DNA of 64,000 bases from TMP-86 sp044226865 (GTDB lineage: Bacteria; Pseudomonadota; Gammaproteobacteria; Steroidobacterales; Steroidobacteraceae), in NCBI GenBank assembly GCA_044226865.1, contig JBGAGE010000004.1, positions 1 to 64,000 of the forward strand, in the 5' to 3' direction. Positions 52,069-60,049 of the stretch are shown here, piece after piece. Within the stretch, counting starts at the first letter, position 1; each line of letters begins with the position of its first letter. The position numbers and the translations under genes are program-made. Under the pieces are notes generated by a model that saw nothing but the letters and a program-made list of their open reading frames with translations, was not told the origin of the DNA and did not search any database.

Positions 52069-53286
52069 GTGGCGCTGATCGTACAAAAGTACGGCGGCAC
52101 CAGCGTCGGCTCGCTGGCCCTCATCCGCAAGGTCGCCGCGCAGGTGCAGCAGGTGCGCGAGCGCGGCGACTCCATCGTGGTGGTGGCCTCGGCCATGGGT
52201 GATGAGACCGACCGGCTCCTCGACCTGGCGCGCGAATTGACCCCCGATCCAGACTTGCGCGAGCTGGATTCGCTGCTGTCGACCGGCGAACAGGTGTCGG
52301 TGGCGCTGCTGGCCATGGCGTTGCGCGCGCGCGGCGTGCCGGCGGCCTCCTACACCGGCGCGCAGGTTCGCGTGCATACCAGTTCCGCCCACGGCAAGGC
52401 GCGCATCGAGTCCATCGACACCAATCGATTGCAGGCCGATCTGGCGGCAGGCATCGTGCCGGTGGTGGCGGGATTCCAGGGGATGAACCAGCGCGGTGAC
52501 ATCACCACCATCGGGCGCGGCGGTTCGGATACCACCGCCGTGGCGTTGGCGGTGGCCTTGAAAGCCGATGAATGCCAGATCCTCACCGATGTCGATGGCG
52601 TGTTCACCACCGACCCGCGCATGGTGCGCGAGGCGCGCTGCCTGCCGCGCCTGTCCTTCGAGGAAATGCTGGAGCTAGCGGGTCAAGGCTCGAAGGTCCT
52701 GCACCTGCGCGCCGTCGAATTCGCCAAGAAGTACAACATGCCGCTGCGCGTCGCATCGGCATTCAACTCGAGCGCGGGCACCCTGATCTGCGCGGAGGAA
52801 AACGCCGTGGAAGCACCCATCGTCTCAGGCATTGCCTTCAACCGTGACGAAGCGCAGATCGACTGCCTGGGCCTGCCCGATGCACCCGGTACCGCTTACG
52901 CCGTGCTCGAGCCGCTCTCGGCAGCCAACATCGAAATCGACATGATCGTGGTCAGCGCCGCGCGGAACGGCAGCACGGACTTGTCGTTCACCGTGCATCG
53001 TGATGATTATGTTCAAGCTAAGGCAATCGCTGAAGCGACATTACAGCGTTTCCCCAATTCCCGCTTCGTCGCGAACGATCGTGTCGCCAAATTGTCGGTA
53101 GTAGGTGTGGGCATGCGCTCACACGCGGGTGTTGCAACGCAACTGTTTCAAGCCATGGCGCGCGAGTCGATCAACGTGCGGCTCGTTTCCACTTCTGAAA
53201 TCAAGATTTCCGTTCTCATCGACGAATCCTCGCTGGAACGCGCCGTGCGTGCTTTACACTCGGCGTACCAGTTGTCCGGACAATGA
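52069..53286 (+). CDS. lysC: Aspartate kinase
   Basis: Aspartokinase, 405 residues, first step from aspartate to lysine, threonine and methionine. The N-terminal kinase domain shows VQKYGGTSVGSLALIRKVA and the FTGRGGSDTTAVAL-type stretch TTIGRGGSDTTAVALAVA; two ACT domains (about 265-405) bind the feedback inhibitor. The start is a GTG at 52069 encoding VALIVQKYGG. csrA lies 115 bases downstream. This alaS-lysC-csrA order is typical for gammaproteobacteria. Confidence 0.95.
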   Translation: MALIVQKYGGTSVGSLALIRKVAAQVQQVRERGDSIVVVASAMGDETDRLLDLARELTPDPDLRELDSLLSTGEQVSVALLAMALRARGVPAASYTGAQVRVHTSSAHGKARIESIDTNRLQADLAAGIVPVVAGFQGMNQRGDITTIGRGGSDTTAVALAVALKADECQILTDVDGVFTTDPRMVREARCLPRLSFEEMLELAGQGSKVLHLRAVEFAKKYNMPLRVASAFNSSAGTLICAEENAVEAPIVSGIAFNRDEAQIDCLGLPDAPGTAYAVLEPLSAANIEIDMIVVSAARNGSTDLSFTVHRDDYVQAKAIAEATLQRFPNSRFVANDRVAKLSVVGVGMRSHAGVATQLFQAMARESINVRLVSTSEIKISVLIDESSLERAVRALHSAYQLSGQ

Positions 53287-53400
53287 AATATTCGCCGAGG
53301 AAGTGTTGTGAATTCCGCCCGCGATTCTTGTATTCTTCAAGGCTAAGCTAATTGCTTGACGGCGTGCCCTTCAGGCGCGTTCGGACCGCAGGAGTTTCCC

Positions 53401-53613
53401 ATGTTGATATTGACCAGGCGGGTTGGCGAGACGGTGATGATCGGCAATGAAGTAACGGTCACCGTGCTCGGCGTGAAAGGCAACCAGGTGCGCATCGGAG
53501 TGAACGCGCCCAAGGACGTCTCGGTGCATCGCGAAGAAATCTACGAGCGCATCAAGCGCGAAGAAGATCAGGGCGAGGGTCAAGGCCGCAGCAAGTTGGC
53601 CGACCAAACCTGA
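53401..53613 (+). CDS. csrA: Carbon storage regulator CsrA (RsmA)
   Basis: CsrA, 70 residues, dimeric RNA-binding protein that blocks translation by binding GGA motifs in leaders. The sequence MLILTRRVGETVMIGNEVTV at the start and IGVNAPKDVSVHREEIYERI are the family core; the last 10 residues are variable. The ATG at 53401 is correct; an upstream open frame is not conserved. A GGAG-type ribosome site is in the leader (CAGGAG at 53390-53395), as for autoregulated csrA genes. Confidence 0.98.
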   Translation: MLILTRRVGETVMIGNEVTVTVLGVKGNQVRIGVNAPKDVSVHREEIYERIKREEDQGEGQGRSKLADQT

Positions 53614-53624
53614 GATTTCATTGT

Positions 53625-53652
53625 ATCCGGCGCTACTCGCGCCGGATTTTCT
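53625..53652 (+). terminator. Intrinsic terminator of csrA
   Basis: ATCCGGCGC (53625-53633) and GCGCCGGAT (53639-53647) form a 9-base-pair stem with a 5-base loop, followed by TTTCTTT. It begins 12 bases after the csrA stop. Confidence 0.92.
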
Positions 53653-53684
53653 TTCATTTCCTTTCGTTTCTCCGGGGCCCGACT

Positions 53685-55151
53685 TTACGTAGGCTTCCCC
53701 GGGCAGTTATGATTGCGCGCCCGCGAGGGGTAGAACCCGCCGGAGAGATGGCCGAGTGGTCGAAGGCGCGCCCCTGCTAAGGGCGTATGGGTCAAAAGCC
53801 CATCGAGGGTTCGAATCCCTCTCTCTCCGCCATCATTTCTCTTTGTAGAACAAGCGCTTACCCTACCAGGGGGGTGTGCTACTGCCATTCTACTGCCAAA
53901 TTCTGGGGCCTCAGGGGGACTTATTGAGGCTTCCGGGGCGGCCTCCGCATTAACGGCGATGGGCAGGCTGACAGGCACTCTTTCCGGCGCTCCAACCATC
54001 GCTTTCCTGATCGCTTCGACGTCAGATTCCTGCGCGCCTTCGGTCCACGCCGCGTAGGTGTCGAGCATCGTCTGCACGCTGTGGCCGTGCATCTTGGCGA
54101 CCCACAGCGGATTCTTGCCGACCATCAGGTTCCAGCTCACCGAGGAGTGGCGCGCGTTGTAAGCGTCGCGATACCGGGTCTTCATTTTGCGCAGCGTGCT
54201 GCGCCAGCGAACCCACGGATACTGAAGGTTGCGAATCGGCTCGCCCGTCTCCTTGAAGAAGAGATCGTCGTGCTGAATCTTGCCGGCCAGCTGCAGGCGC
54301 GCGCGCAGCGCGAGATGTCGCTTGAGCACCTGCAGGGCGCGCGGGCAGAGCTCGACCAGGCGATCCGTTGAGGTCTTGGTCCGGTCCTTGTCGCGCGCCA
54401 TGACGCGCGCCTTGCTGATGCTGACTTTGCCCTGGGCGACATCGCAGTCACTGACCAGCAGCGCGATCTGCTCGGACGGCCGCAGGCCTGTGAAGAACCG
54501 GAACTCGTCGTAGTTGCCCTGCGCCTCGCCCCAGTCGCGATGGATGGCAGCAATCAAGGCCTCGGCTTCCTGAATGCCGAACGGATCGATGACTGGCCGA
54601 TCCTTCTTGGTGATGCGCAGACATTTGAGGCCAGTCGCTGGATTGTGCTTCTCGGGCGTATCGCGATAGCCGTAGTCAAAGGCGCAACGCAGAGTGCTGA
54701 CAACGTTGTTGTAGGTCTTCTTCGAGCGCGCGTGCGCATCTGCGATCTTCATGAGTTCCGAATAGCGCACCTCTGAGAACAGTCGCGTCCCAAGTCTCGG
54801 GCGCCAGACGTTAGCGAGAATCTTGCGGTAGCCGTCCGCCGTCGCGAAGGCCAGGTCATGCTTGGCGACGCGCGCATCGACATGCTGGAGGAATTCATCG
54901 AAGACGTCGTTGCACGTGCGAGCCGCCGCCACGCTCGTCACGTGCTTTTTGAACCGGTAGTCGGGAAACTCTTCCGCGAAAGAGAAACTCCCGTGCGCGA
55001 TCCGATCCTTGATGCCCTCCAGTTGCAGGCGGGCGCGACGGAGATTCGCTTCCGTCGGCGCGCGCTCGAGGGTCGGTCGATAGCGCACGCCCTCGAATTC
55101 AAAATCGAATTGAATTCGACGGGTGCCGAGCGGACTTACGCCGCGGTTCAT
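53685..55151 (-). CDS. Tyrosine recombinase (integrase) reading through tRNA-Ser
   Basis: An integrase of about 488 residues with an N-terminal DUF3596-like arm-binding domain (VSPLGTRRIQFDFEFEGV), a SAM-like core-binding domain and a catalytic domain: Arg in TGLRPSEQIALL, the box RHSSVSWNL with Arg, and the nucleophile Tyr in QTMLDTYAAW. The last 50 residues (GGERGIRTLDGLLTH and onward) are encoded by the tRNA-Ser gene and host DNA read in the other direction, as is common in integrases of tRNA-linked elements. The start at 55151 overlaps the excisionase stop in ATGA. It is most probably active on this tRNA site. Confidence 0.9.
   Translation of the reverse strand: MNRGVSPLGTRRIQFDFEFEGVRYRPTLERAPTEANLRRARLQLEGIKDRIAHGSFSFAEEFPDYRFKKHVTSVAAARTCNDVFDEFLQHVDARVAKHDLAFATADGYRKILANVWRPRLGTRLFSEVRYSELMKIADAHARSKKTYNNVVSTLRCAFDYGYRDTPEKHNPATGLKCLRITKKDRPVIDPFGIQEAEALIAAIHRDWGEAQGNYDEFRFFTGLRPSEQIALLVSDCDVAQGKVSISKARVMARDKDRTKTSTDRLVELCPRALQVLKRHLALRARLQLAGKIQHDDLFFKETGEPIRNLQYPWVRWRSTLRKMKTRYRDAYNARHSSVSWNLMVGKNPLWVAKMHGHSVQTMLDTYAAWTEGAQESDVEAIRKAMVGAPERVPVSLPIAVNAEAAPEASISPPEAPEFGSRMAVAHPPGRVSACSTKRNDGGERGIRTLDGLLTHTPLAGARLRPLGHLSGGFYPSRARNHNCPGKPT
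53742..53832 (+). tRNA. serX: tRNA-Ser (anticodon GCU)
   Basis: A 91-base tRNA-Ser with CCA encoded. The acceptor stem pairs GGAGAGA (53742) with TCTCTCC (53822-53828), the long variable arm of serine tRNAs is present, the anticodon loop reads CTGCTAA with GCT, and the T-loop is GTTCGAATCC. The gene is complete, so the island that begins right after it has regenerated the 3' end. It is the usual tRNA after csrA in gammaproteobacteria. The gene symbol serX is by position, not certain. Confidence 0.97.
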
Positions 55152-55360
55152 CGACTTTCGACCCACTTCTGATACCCCATCAAGTCGATCAGGATGCGGC
55201 CATCGGGAGCCCGTCTCCAGAGCTTCCCCTCCGGCCAGTCGCCGCGCTCTATTTTGCGCTCCATTGCCTTCACGGAATAGCCGGTAATGGAGTTCGCAAC
55301 GGGCAACAAGACATAGCGCGCGGGCGCCACAATGACGGGTTGTTCGATCTCCTGGGTCAC
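55148..55360 (-). CDS. Excisionase-like DNA-binding protein
   Basis: A 70-residue basic protein (from GTG at 55360), with YVLLPVANSITGYSVKAMERKI and GKLWRRAPDGRILIDLMGYQ, a pattern of the small winged-helix excisionase-like proteins that accompany tRNA-targeting integrases. An ATG at 55391-55393 in frame is another possible start, but the GTG overlaps the stop of the upstream AlpA-like gene in GTGA and has AGGA before it. The stop overlaps the integrase start in ATGA. Together the three are translationally coupled. Confidence 0.72.
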   Translation of the reverse strand: MTQEIEQPVIVAPARYVLLPVANSITGYSVKAMERKIERGDWPEGKLWRRAPDGRILIDLMGYQKWVESR

Positions 55361-55710
55361 GGTGCGTCCTGTCGATCGCGAGGTCCCCGGCATCGGCCGA
55401 GCCGCCGGATTTGGTTTCGCCGGTGGAGGCGAGCCTTCAGTTCCCGCTTGGATTCAAGCCACTGGGCGAGATCGTGGCGGTGCCAGCCGATCGCATGTCC
55501 GCGAAATCGTTGCGGCTTTGGAAAACGGCCGACAGCTGTCAGCGCAAAGAGCAGCCATCGGTGGCGACGGGTGAGGCGCGCCACATCATGCGCGCTCAGG
55601 AGTAGGTTCAGCGGCGGGAAGGGCTCGTTGACCCGCTTGGAGAGGAGGACCTTTGCCGGAAATCTAGCCGGCGAGACAATTGTCCGAGGAACGGAGTCGG
55701 TCGTGCTCAT
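55357..55710 (-). CDS. AlpA-like / MerR-type HTH regulator
   Basis: A 117-residue protein with an AlpA/MerR-type helix-turn-helix: LLSAHDVARLTRRHRWLLFAL, then GRFPKPQRFRGHAIGWHRHDLAQWLESK. AlpA-type proteins switch on excision or other island genes. The N-terminus of 35 residues is not conserved. It is the first gene of a three-gene set (this gene, excisionase, integrase) with 4-base overlaps. About 240 bases of intergenic DNA separate it from the AbiEi gene on the other strand and should contain divergent promoters. Confidence 0.75.
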   Translation of the reverse strand: MSTTDSVPRTIVSPARFPAKVLLSKRVNEPFPPLNLLLSAHDVARLTRRHRWLLFALTAVGRFPKPQRFRGHAIGWHRHDLAQWLESKRELKARLHRRNQIRRLGRCRGPRDRQDAP

Positions 55711-55952
55711 GGGTTTGGGTGCTCATGTGCGGTTCCGGTCGTTCAGGGACGAGTTGTCACTCACGGCAAATGATCTACCAAGAAGGCAAGAAAGTCAGCC
55801 CGGGTTTTTGGCCAAAACCGGCAAGAACTCCGGTGGGCCAGACCGGGGCGCGGCGTGACAATGACCCAGACCCGGAAACTGTCCGGCGGCGCACGGCATA
55901 CAAAACGTCCGGAGTTGCGACTAACACCATGCAGTCTGTATCATCGACCCCC

Positions 55953-56555
55953 ATGAACCTTGCGGGCAAACAACAGGTGCGGCGGCTGTTCGCCAAGCAG
56001 GGCGTGCTGCGGTCCCGCGAGCTGGAGTCTCGCGGCATCACCCGCGTGGACCTCGCTCGCTGCGTCGAAGAGGGCGTCCTTGTCCGGGTGGGAAGGGGGC
56101 TCTATGCCACTGCAGACCATGCGCCCTCCGAGCATCATTCTCTGGTCCAGGTGGCCAAGCGCGTACCGAACGCCGTCTTTTGCCTGCTTACGGCGCTTCG
56201 ATTCCACGAACTGACCACACAGTCGCCCCACGAAGTCTGGATTGCGCTGGCGGAAAACGCGCGCAAGCCAAGCCTCGACTACCCGAAGCTGCGCGTGGCC
56301 CGGTTTTCCAAAGCGGCCCTGGCCGCCGGCGTCGAGCAGCATCGCGTGGAGGGCGTGACGATTCGCGTGTACTCAACTGCCAAGACGGTCGCGGATTGCT
56401 TCAAGTACCGCAACAAGGTTGGCATCGACGTGGCGGTCGAGGCGCTCAAGGACTTCACGCGAAAACATCGGGGCGGCTCCAACGAGCTCGCGCGCCACGC
56501 CCGGATCTGTCGGGTGGCACGCGTGATGCAGCCTTACCTGGACGCCATCGGGTGA
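55953..56555 (+). CDS. AbiEi-type antitoxin (type IV toxin-antitoxin system)
   Basis: A 200-residue protein of the AbiEi antitoxin family. The N-terminal winged helix KQGVLRSRELESRGITRVDL represses the operon and is followed by GRGLYATADH; the C-terminal domain with TVADCFKYRNKVGIDVAVEAL is the antitoxin part. In known systems it represses its own operon. The ATG at 55953 is preferred over 55929. Its stop overlaps the GTG of the toxin gene in GTGA, a classic two-gene toxin-antitoxin layout. Confidence 0.85.
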   Translation: MNLAGKQQVRRLFAKQGVLRSRELESRGITRVDLARCVEEGVLVRVGRGLYATADHAPSEHHSLVQVAKRVPNAVFCLLTALRFHELTTQSPHEVWIALAENARKPSLDYPKLRVARFSKAALAAGVEQHRVEGVTIRVYSTAKTVADCFKYRNKVGIDVAVEALKDFTRKHRGGSNELARHARICRVARVMQPYLDAIG

Positions 56556-57463
56556 AGGAAAGGACCAACCTCGGTGCATCGGTATCGACCAGACTGCTCA
56601 ACCAGGCCAGGCAGTCCGGTGCAGATTACCAGACGCTTCTGACGTCGTACTGTCTGGAGCGTTTCTTATACCGGCTTGGTGCGTCGAACCTTCGAGATCG
56701 CTTCGTACTCAAGGGAGCGATGCTGCTACGCCTGTGGGCGGATCAACCATATCGCGCCACGCGGGATCTGGACCTGCTGCGTCGAGGTGACGGCGAGTTC
56801 AATGCGGTGCGCGCAGATCTACGTGCGATCCTCGCAGCACCCGCCCCGCCGGATGCGGTCAGCTTCGATGCCAACAAGATCGAGGTCGAGGCCATCCGTG
56901 CGGAGGACGAATACGCGGGCGTTCGTGCAACGCTACCAGCACAAGTGGGTACGGCACGCCTTGTTCTGCAGATCGACATGGGTATTGGCGATGTCGTCTC
57001 ACCGGCTCCCGCACTGTGTGCGTTTCCGACGCTGCTCGACTTCCCAGCACCTCGCGTACTTGCCTATCCGAAGGAGGCGGTGATCGCCGAGAAGTTCGAG
57101 GCCATGGTCGTCCTCGGTGATCGCAACAGTCGCATCAAGGACTTCTTCGATATCTATTACCTCGCGGGGCACTTCGAATTCGATCGCGAGATCCTGGGTC
57201 AGGCGCTCCGCCAGACGTTTGCGCGCAGAGAGACGCCCGTACCTACGGACGTGCCGATTGCCCTGACTGCGGCGTATTGGGAGAACGCGACTCGTCCCGC
57301 GCAGAGTCGGGCATTCTCGCGGCGCACGGGAGTCGAGGTTCCCAACGACTTCGCCGCGAAGTGTTCGCGGCTCCTGGGTCAATTTCTAGCTCCTCTGCTG
57401 GAGGACCTTCGTATGCCAGCCAGCAAACGGGGGACTTGGCCGCCGGGCGGGCCCTGGCGTTGA
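56552..57463 (+). CDS. AbiEii-type toxin (nucleotidyltransferase fold)
   Basis: A 303-residue protein of the AbiEii/AbiGii toxin family. The nucleotidyltransferase fold is shown by DRFVLKGAMLLRLWADQPYRATRDLDLL, with the acidic pair in TRDLDLL that binds metal, and the later VIAEKFEAMVVLGDRNSRIKDFFDIYYLA block. Members modify cellular targets (reported tRNA modification in relatives) and can arrest growth during phage infection. The start is GTG at 56552. Downstream 82 bases are empty before the convergent TfoX gene. Confidence 0.87.
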   Translation: MKERTNLGASVSTRLLNQARQSGADYQTLLTSYCLERFLYRLGASNLRDRFVLKGAMLLRLWADQPYRATRDLDLLRRGDGEFNAVRADLRAILAAPAPPDAVSFDANKIEVEAIRAEDEYAGVRATLPAQVGTARLVLQIDMGIGDVVSPAPALCAFPTLLDFPAPRVLAYPKEAVIAEKFEAMVVLGDRNSRIKDFFDIYYLAGHFEFDREILGQALRQTFARRETPVPTDVPIALTAAYWENATRPAQSRAFSRRTGVEVPNDFAAKCSRLLGQFLAPLLEDLRMPASKRGTWPPGGPWR

Positions 57464-57545
57464 CTTCGACTCCAGGCTATCGCGATACCGCTCAGCAATA
57501 ATGGCCTTGGCGTGGCGATCGTTCAATGGTCGATTAGGCCGCGGG

Positions 57546-57872
57546 CTATTTCGGCGGCAGTTCGCCGACGTAGCGCTCGGCCATCTTGATCCAGGCACCG
57601 AGCTGCCGAGTCGTCAGCCCGGTCGCGTCGACCCAAACAAACCCGGCCATCGGCTTTCCGGTGATGTCCATCGGTTTGGCTCCGGGCTTGCCCAGCGCCT
57701 CACGCTCTTGCTCTCTGCCGACGCGAAACATGTAGCGGCCCACTTCCACGCCACACAACATGTTGCCCTTGAGCATCCAGCAATAGCCTCCGAACATCTT
57801 CTTTCGAACGATGCCCTTGTGCTCATTCAAGGCCTCGTGCATCCGCTCGGCGAGTTCAGGATCGTGGGGCAC
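57546..57872 (-). CDS. TfoX N-terminal domain protein
   Basis: A 108-residue protein consisting of one TfoX/Sxy N-terminal domain: KKMFGGYCWMLKGNMLCGVEVGRYMFRVG and GKPMAGFVWVDATGL. Full TfoX proteins regulate natural competence, but stand-alone domains like this one are of unknown function. It is downstream of a membrane protein gene with a gap of 3 bases, so they are likely co-transcribed. Confidence 0.85.
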   Translation of the reverse strand: MPHDPELAERMHEALNEHKGIVRKKMFGGYCWMLKGNMLCGVEVGRYMFRVGREQEREALGKPGAKPMDITGKPMAGFVWVDATGLTTRQLGAWIKMAERYVGELPPK

Positions 57873-57875
57873 GGC

Positions 57876-58277
57876 TCAGATTCGGTACGCAAGCGCCATG
57901 AGTGGACCAACGATGATGAACTGCAACGCTGTAAACGCGGATTCGAGCGCCACGAATCCTGAGACCGAGGTCATGCGGAACTTCGCGGCGACAGGCAGCG
58001 TTGTAAAGGACCAGGAGAGCACGCCATAGGCCAGCGCGCACGCCAGCGCACTTGAGACCAATTGCTCGTGCGCGGTGCTGAACAAGTGTGGATACGCCCA
58101 GGAGAAGAGGGCGCCCTGCACGATCATGGAGGCCAGCCCGAACGGAATGATGACCTGCTCGCGGTACATCTGCAGGGCTTCGTAGCGTTGCGCAAAGGAC
58201 TTTAGGTGCCAGAAGTAGCCCAACGGAAATGTGGGCGCCAGGTAGGCGAAGAACCCGAGCCAGAATGCTTTGTCCAT
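57876..58277 (-). CDS. Small conserved membrane protein
   Basis: A 133-residue protein with four membrane segments and a conserved start MDKAFWLGFFAYLAPTFPLG, then FWHLKSF, VIIPFGLASMIVQGALFSW. No function is known to me for the family. Start at 58277; a longer frame begins earlier but lacks the conserved start. Divergent from the HxlR regulator across 88 bases, which suggests that HxlR controls this operon. Confidence 0.7.
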   Translation of the reverse strand: MDKAFWLGFFAYLAPTFPLGYFWHLKSFAQRYEALQMYREQVIIPFGLASMIVQGALFSWAYPHLFSTAHEQLVSSALACALAYGVLSWSFTTLPVAAKFRMTSVSGFVALESAFTALQFIIVGPLMALAYRI

Positions 58278-58365
58278 GCTGCCCCCTGAATACTTGCGCG
58301 CAGCAAGTAAGTTTAGCGTACCCGAGATCACTTGCGGAATGCAACAGATCCGCTAGGCTGAAGCA

Positions 58366-58830
58366 ATGGCAAGAAGTGCAGGCACAGGGCGTCGTTCCGA
58401 CTGTCCGATCAGCGTCGCGCTCGAGCTGCTGGGCGACGTCTGGTCGTTGCTGATCGTACGGGACCTCATGTTCAAGGGGCGCAAGACCTACAAGGAGTTC
58501 CTGGAGGGCGGGGAAGGCATTGCCAGCAATGTGCTTGCGGCGCGCCTCAAGCGACTGGAGGCGGTTGGAATTATCTCGAGCCGGCCGGATCCCGACGATG
58601 CCCGTCGGCGCTTGTTCATTCTGACAGAACTAGGCATCGCGCTTGCGCCTGTGCTCGTCGAGGTCGTCATTTGGTCCGCCACCCACTTCCAGACGGCGGC
58701 GCCCCGTGCCGTGACAAAAAGGATGGTCGAGCAGCGCGAGAAGATCTTGGATGAGGTCCGCGCTCTGTGGTCGGTGGAGGTCAGGAAATTGGCTCCGGAG
58801 CGGGCAACTCGGAAGCGCAAGAGCGCCTAG
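58366..58830 (+). CDS. HxlR family transcriptional regulator
   Basis: A 154-residue winged-helix regulator. The HxlR signature is CPISVALELLGDVWSLLIVRDLM with the conserved Cys at the start, then KTYKEFLEGGEGIASNVLAARL and a wing DARRRLFILTELG. Such proteins sense reactive aldehydes, disulphide stress or metabolites through the Cys. It diverges from the membrane/TfoX pair and probably represses that operon and itself. Confidence 0.88.
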   Translation: MARSAGTGRRSDCPISVALELLGDVWSLLIVRDLMFKGRKTYKEFLEGGEGIASNVLAARLKRLEAVGIISSRPDPDDARRRLFILTELGIALAPVLVEVVIWSATHFQTAAPRAVTKRMVEQREKILDEVRALWSVEVRKLAPERATRKRKSA

Positions 58831-58918
58831 TCCCGGCCCTCAGGAGCGCTTGAGCGAATCCTGCCGTGTAATCTGTAGGGGCCTGACGGTAGAGGCGTCG
58901 GTGGCCGCAAGCCCAGTC

Positions 58919-59341
58919 TTAACCGTCCACGGGCGAGGCGCTCGCCTCCAGCGCTTCGATAATCGGGCAATGCGCCGACTCGCCGTCATTGCACCGCGCA
59001 ATGGCGGCGTCCAGAACATCAGCGAGCCGCTGGAGATCCGCGATCTTGGTGCGTACGGCTCGGACGTGTGCCGTGGCCAGCCCCTGAACCTGGCGACAAG
59101 AGCGCGGTCGCCGCTGGCTTCCCAGCGCAAGTAGCGCTCGCACTTCCGTTAGCGAGAAACCAAGTTCGCGCGCTCGATGAATGAAGCGCAGCCGCAGCAC
59201 ATCCTCTCGCCGGAAGGAACGATAGCGACCGCGCCGCTCCGCAGCCGGAATGAGGCCAATTCTCTCGTAGTAGCGGACAGTTTCGATGTGGCACCCGGTC
59301 CGGCGCGATAGCTCTCCAATCAAGATCGGTGTTTCGGGCAT
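58919..59341 (-). CDS. merR: MerR-type metal-responsive regulator (mercury-like cysteine set)
   Basis: A 140-residue MerR-family activator. The N-terminal DNA-binding part has IGELSRRTGCHIETVRYYERIGL. Three metal-ligand Cys are at 82 (RSCRQV), 117 (IARCND) and 125 (AHCPII), the same pattern as MerR of Tn501/Tn21 (82, 117, 126). Mercury (or a similar soft metal) sensing is therefore likely. It is divergent from the merT-like gene and a MerR-type promoter with a 19-base spacer lies between. Confidence 0.88.
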   Translation of the reverse strand: MPETPILIGELSRRTGCHIETVRYYERIGLIPAAERRGRYRSFRREDVLRLRFIHRARELGFSLTEVRALLALGSQRRPRSCRQVQGLATAHVRAVRTKIADLQRLADVLDAAIARCNDGESAHCPIIEALEASASPVDG

Positions 59342-59356
59342 CGGGTGCTTCTTTGC

Positions 59357-59387
59357 TTGAGTCTGTAGCGACTACAGACAGTACCAT
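59357..59387 (+). promoter_or_regulatory. MerR-type promoter and operator for the merT-like operon
   Basis: A -35 box TTGAGT (59357-59362) and a -10 box TACCAT (59382-59387) have a 19-base spacer, the overlong spacing that needs MerR distortion. The spacer overlaps the perfect inverted repeat GTCTGTAG-CGA-CTACAGAC (59361-59379). The transcription start near 59394 excludes the ATG at 59386 as the merT start. Confidence 0.85.
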
Positions 59388-59418
59388 GATCTCTTTCTCT
59401 AGCCCATTGGAGATCCTG

Positions 59419-59793
59419 GTGACAGTGTCAGGTGATAAAAAGGCCGCCGGCAACGCGGACCCGCGAGACTGGAGCGGAATGGCGTTGACAATCGGCGGCG
59501 TCGGAGCGGCCTTTGCGGCCGCGGCCTGCTGCGGCCTTCCGATTGCGCTCGGTGCAGTGGGCCTTGGCAGCGCGTGGCTCTTCGGTCTGGCGCGCGTCGC
59601 AGCGCCACATCGAATTGCGTTGCTGATTGCAGCGAGCTTGCTGCTCGCTGCTGGGGTGATCGCAACCTGGCAGCAGTCCAGACGGTCTTGCCGGGATGGC
59701 AGCTGGTGCTCACGCCGTAGTGTCAAAGTTGCGACCTGGGCGGGCCTCCTTGTCGGAGTTCTGCTCCTGGCACTGGGGTACGTGTATGGCTGA
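59419..59793 (+). CDS. merT: MerT-like mercuric ion transport protein
   Basis: A membrane protein of about 124 residues (from the GTG at 59419, which has GGAG 6 bases upstream) with three membrane segments. The first segment carries the Cys-Cys pair AAACCGLPIALGAVGLG of MerT; a second Cys pair lies in the cytoplasmic loop (RRSCRDGSWCSRR). MerT moves Hg(II) from MerP to MerA. The ATG at 59386 lies upstream of the predicted transcription start. No merP or merA is visible nearby. Confidence 0.8.
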   Translation: MTVSGDKKAAGNADPRDWSGMALTIGGVGAAFAAAACCGLPIALGAVGLGSAWLFGLARVAAPHRIALLIAASLLLAAGVIATWQQSRRSCRDGSWCSRRSVKVATWAGLLVGVLLLALGYVYG

Positions 59794-60031
59794 CGTTATT
59801 CTGGACTCGACCATCCGATGTCCCGCATGCTGCGCCGAGAGCACGGAGCGCATGCCAACAGATGCTTGTCAGTTCTTTTACGAATGTGCGCACTGCAAAA
59901 CCTTGTTGCGGCCGAAAGCCGGGGACTGCTGTGTGTTTTGCTCCTACGGGACCGTCGTCTGTCCACCCCAGCAATCGTCGGCGGATGAGTGCCGATGCCG
60001 CAGATCGGTTTCCCCGAGCGAATCCAAGTGA
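59786..60031 (+). CDS. GDCCVxC domain protein (metal-operon associated)
   Basis: An 81-residue Cys-rich protein with CPACCAESTERMP, CAHCKTLLRPKAGDCCVFCSYG and VVCPP. The GDCCVFCSYG motif defines the GDCCVxC family of small (seleno)proteins that sit in mercury operons. Here all positions are Cys and there is no in-frame TGA, so it is the Cys form. It overlaps the merT-like gene by 8 bases. It may bind or hand over Hg(II) or reduce it; the function is not established. Confidence 0.8.
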   Translation: MADVILDSTIRCPACCAESTERMPTDACQFFYECAHCKTLLRPKAGDCCVFCSYGTVVCPPQQSSADECRCRRSVSPSESK

Positions 60032-60049
60032 GGTGAAGTTCCAAGAGCC

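Noticed and set aside
59386..59418. ATG at 59386 as start of the merT-like gene.
   Set aside because: The -10 box of the MerR-type promoter overlaps it, so the message starts downstream; the GTG at 59419 with GGAG fits.
59786..60031. Selenocysteine form of the GDCCVxC protein.
   Set aside because: All motif positions are Cys codons and no in-frame TGA occurs before the stop.
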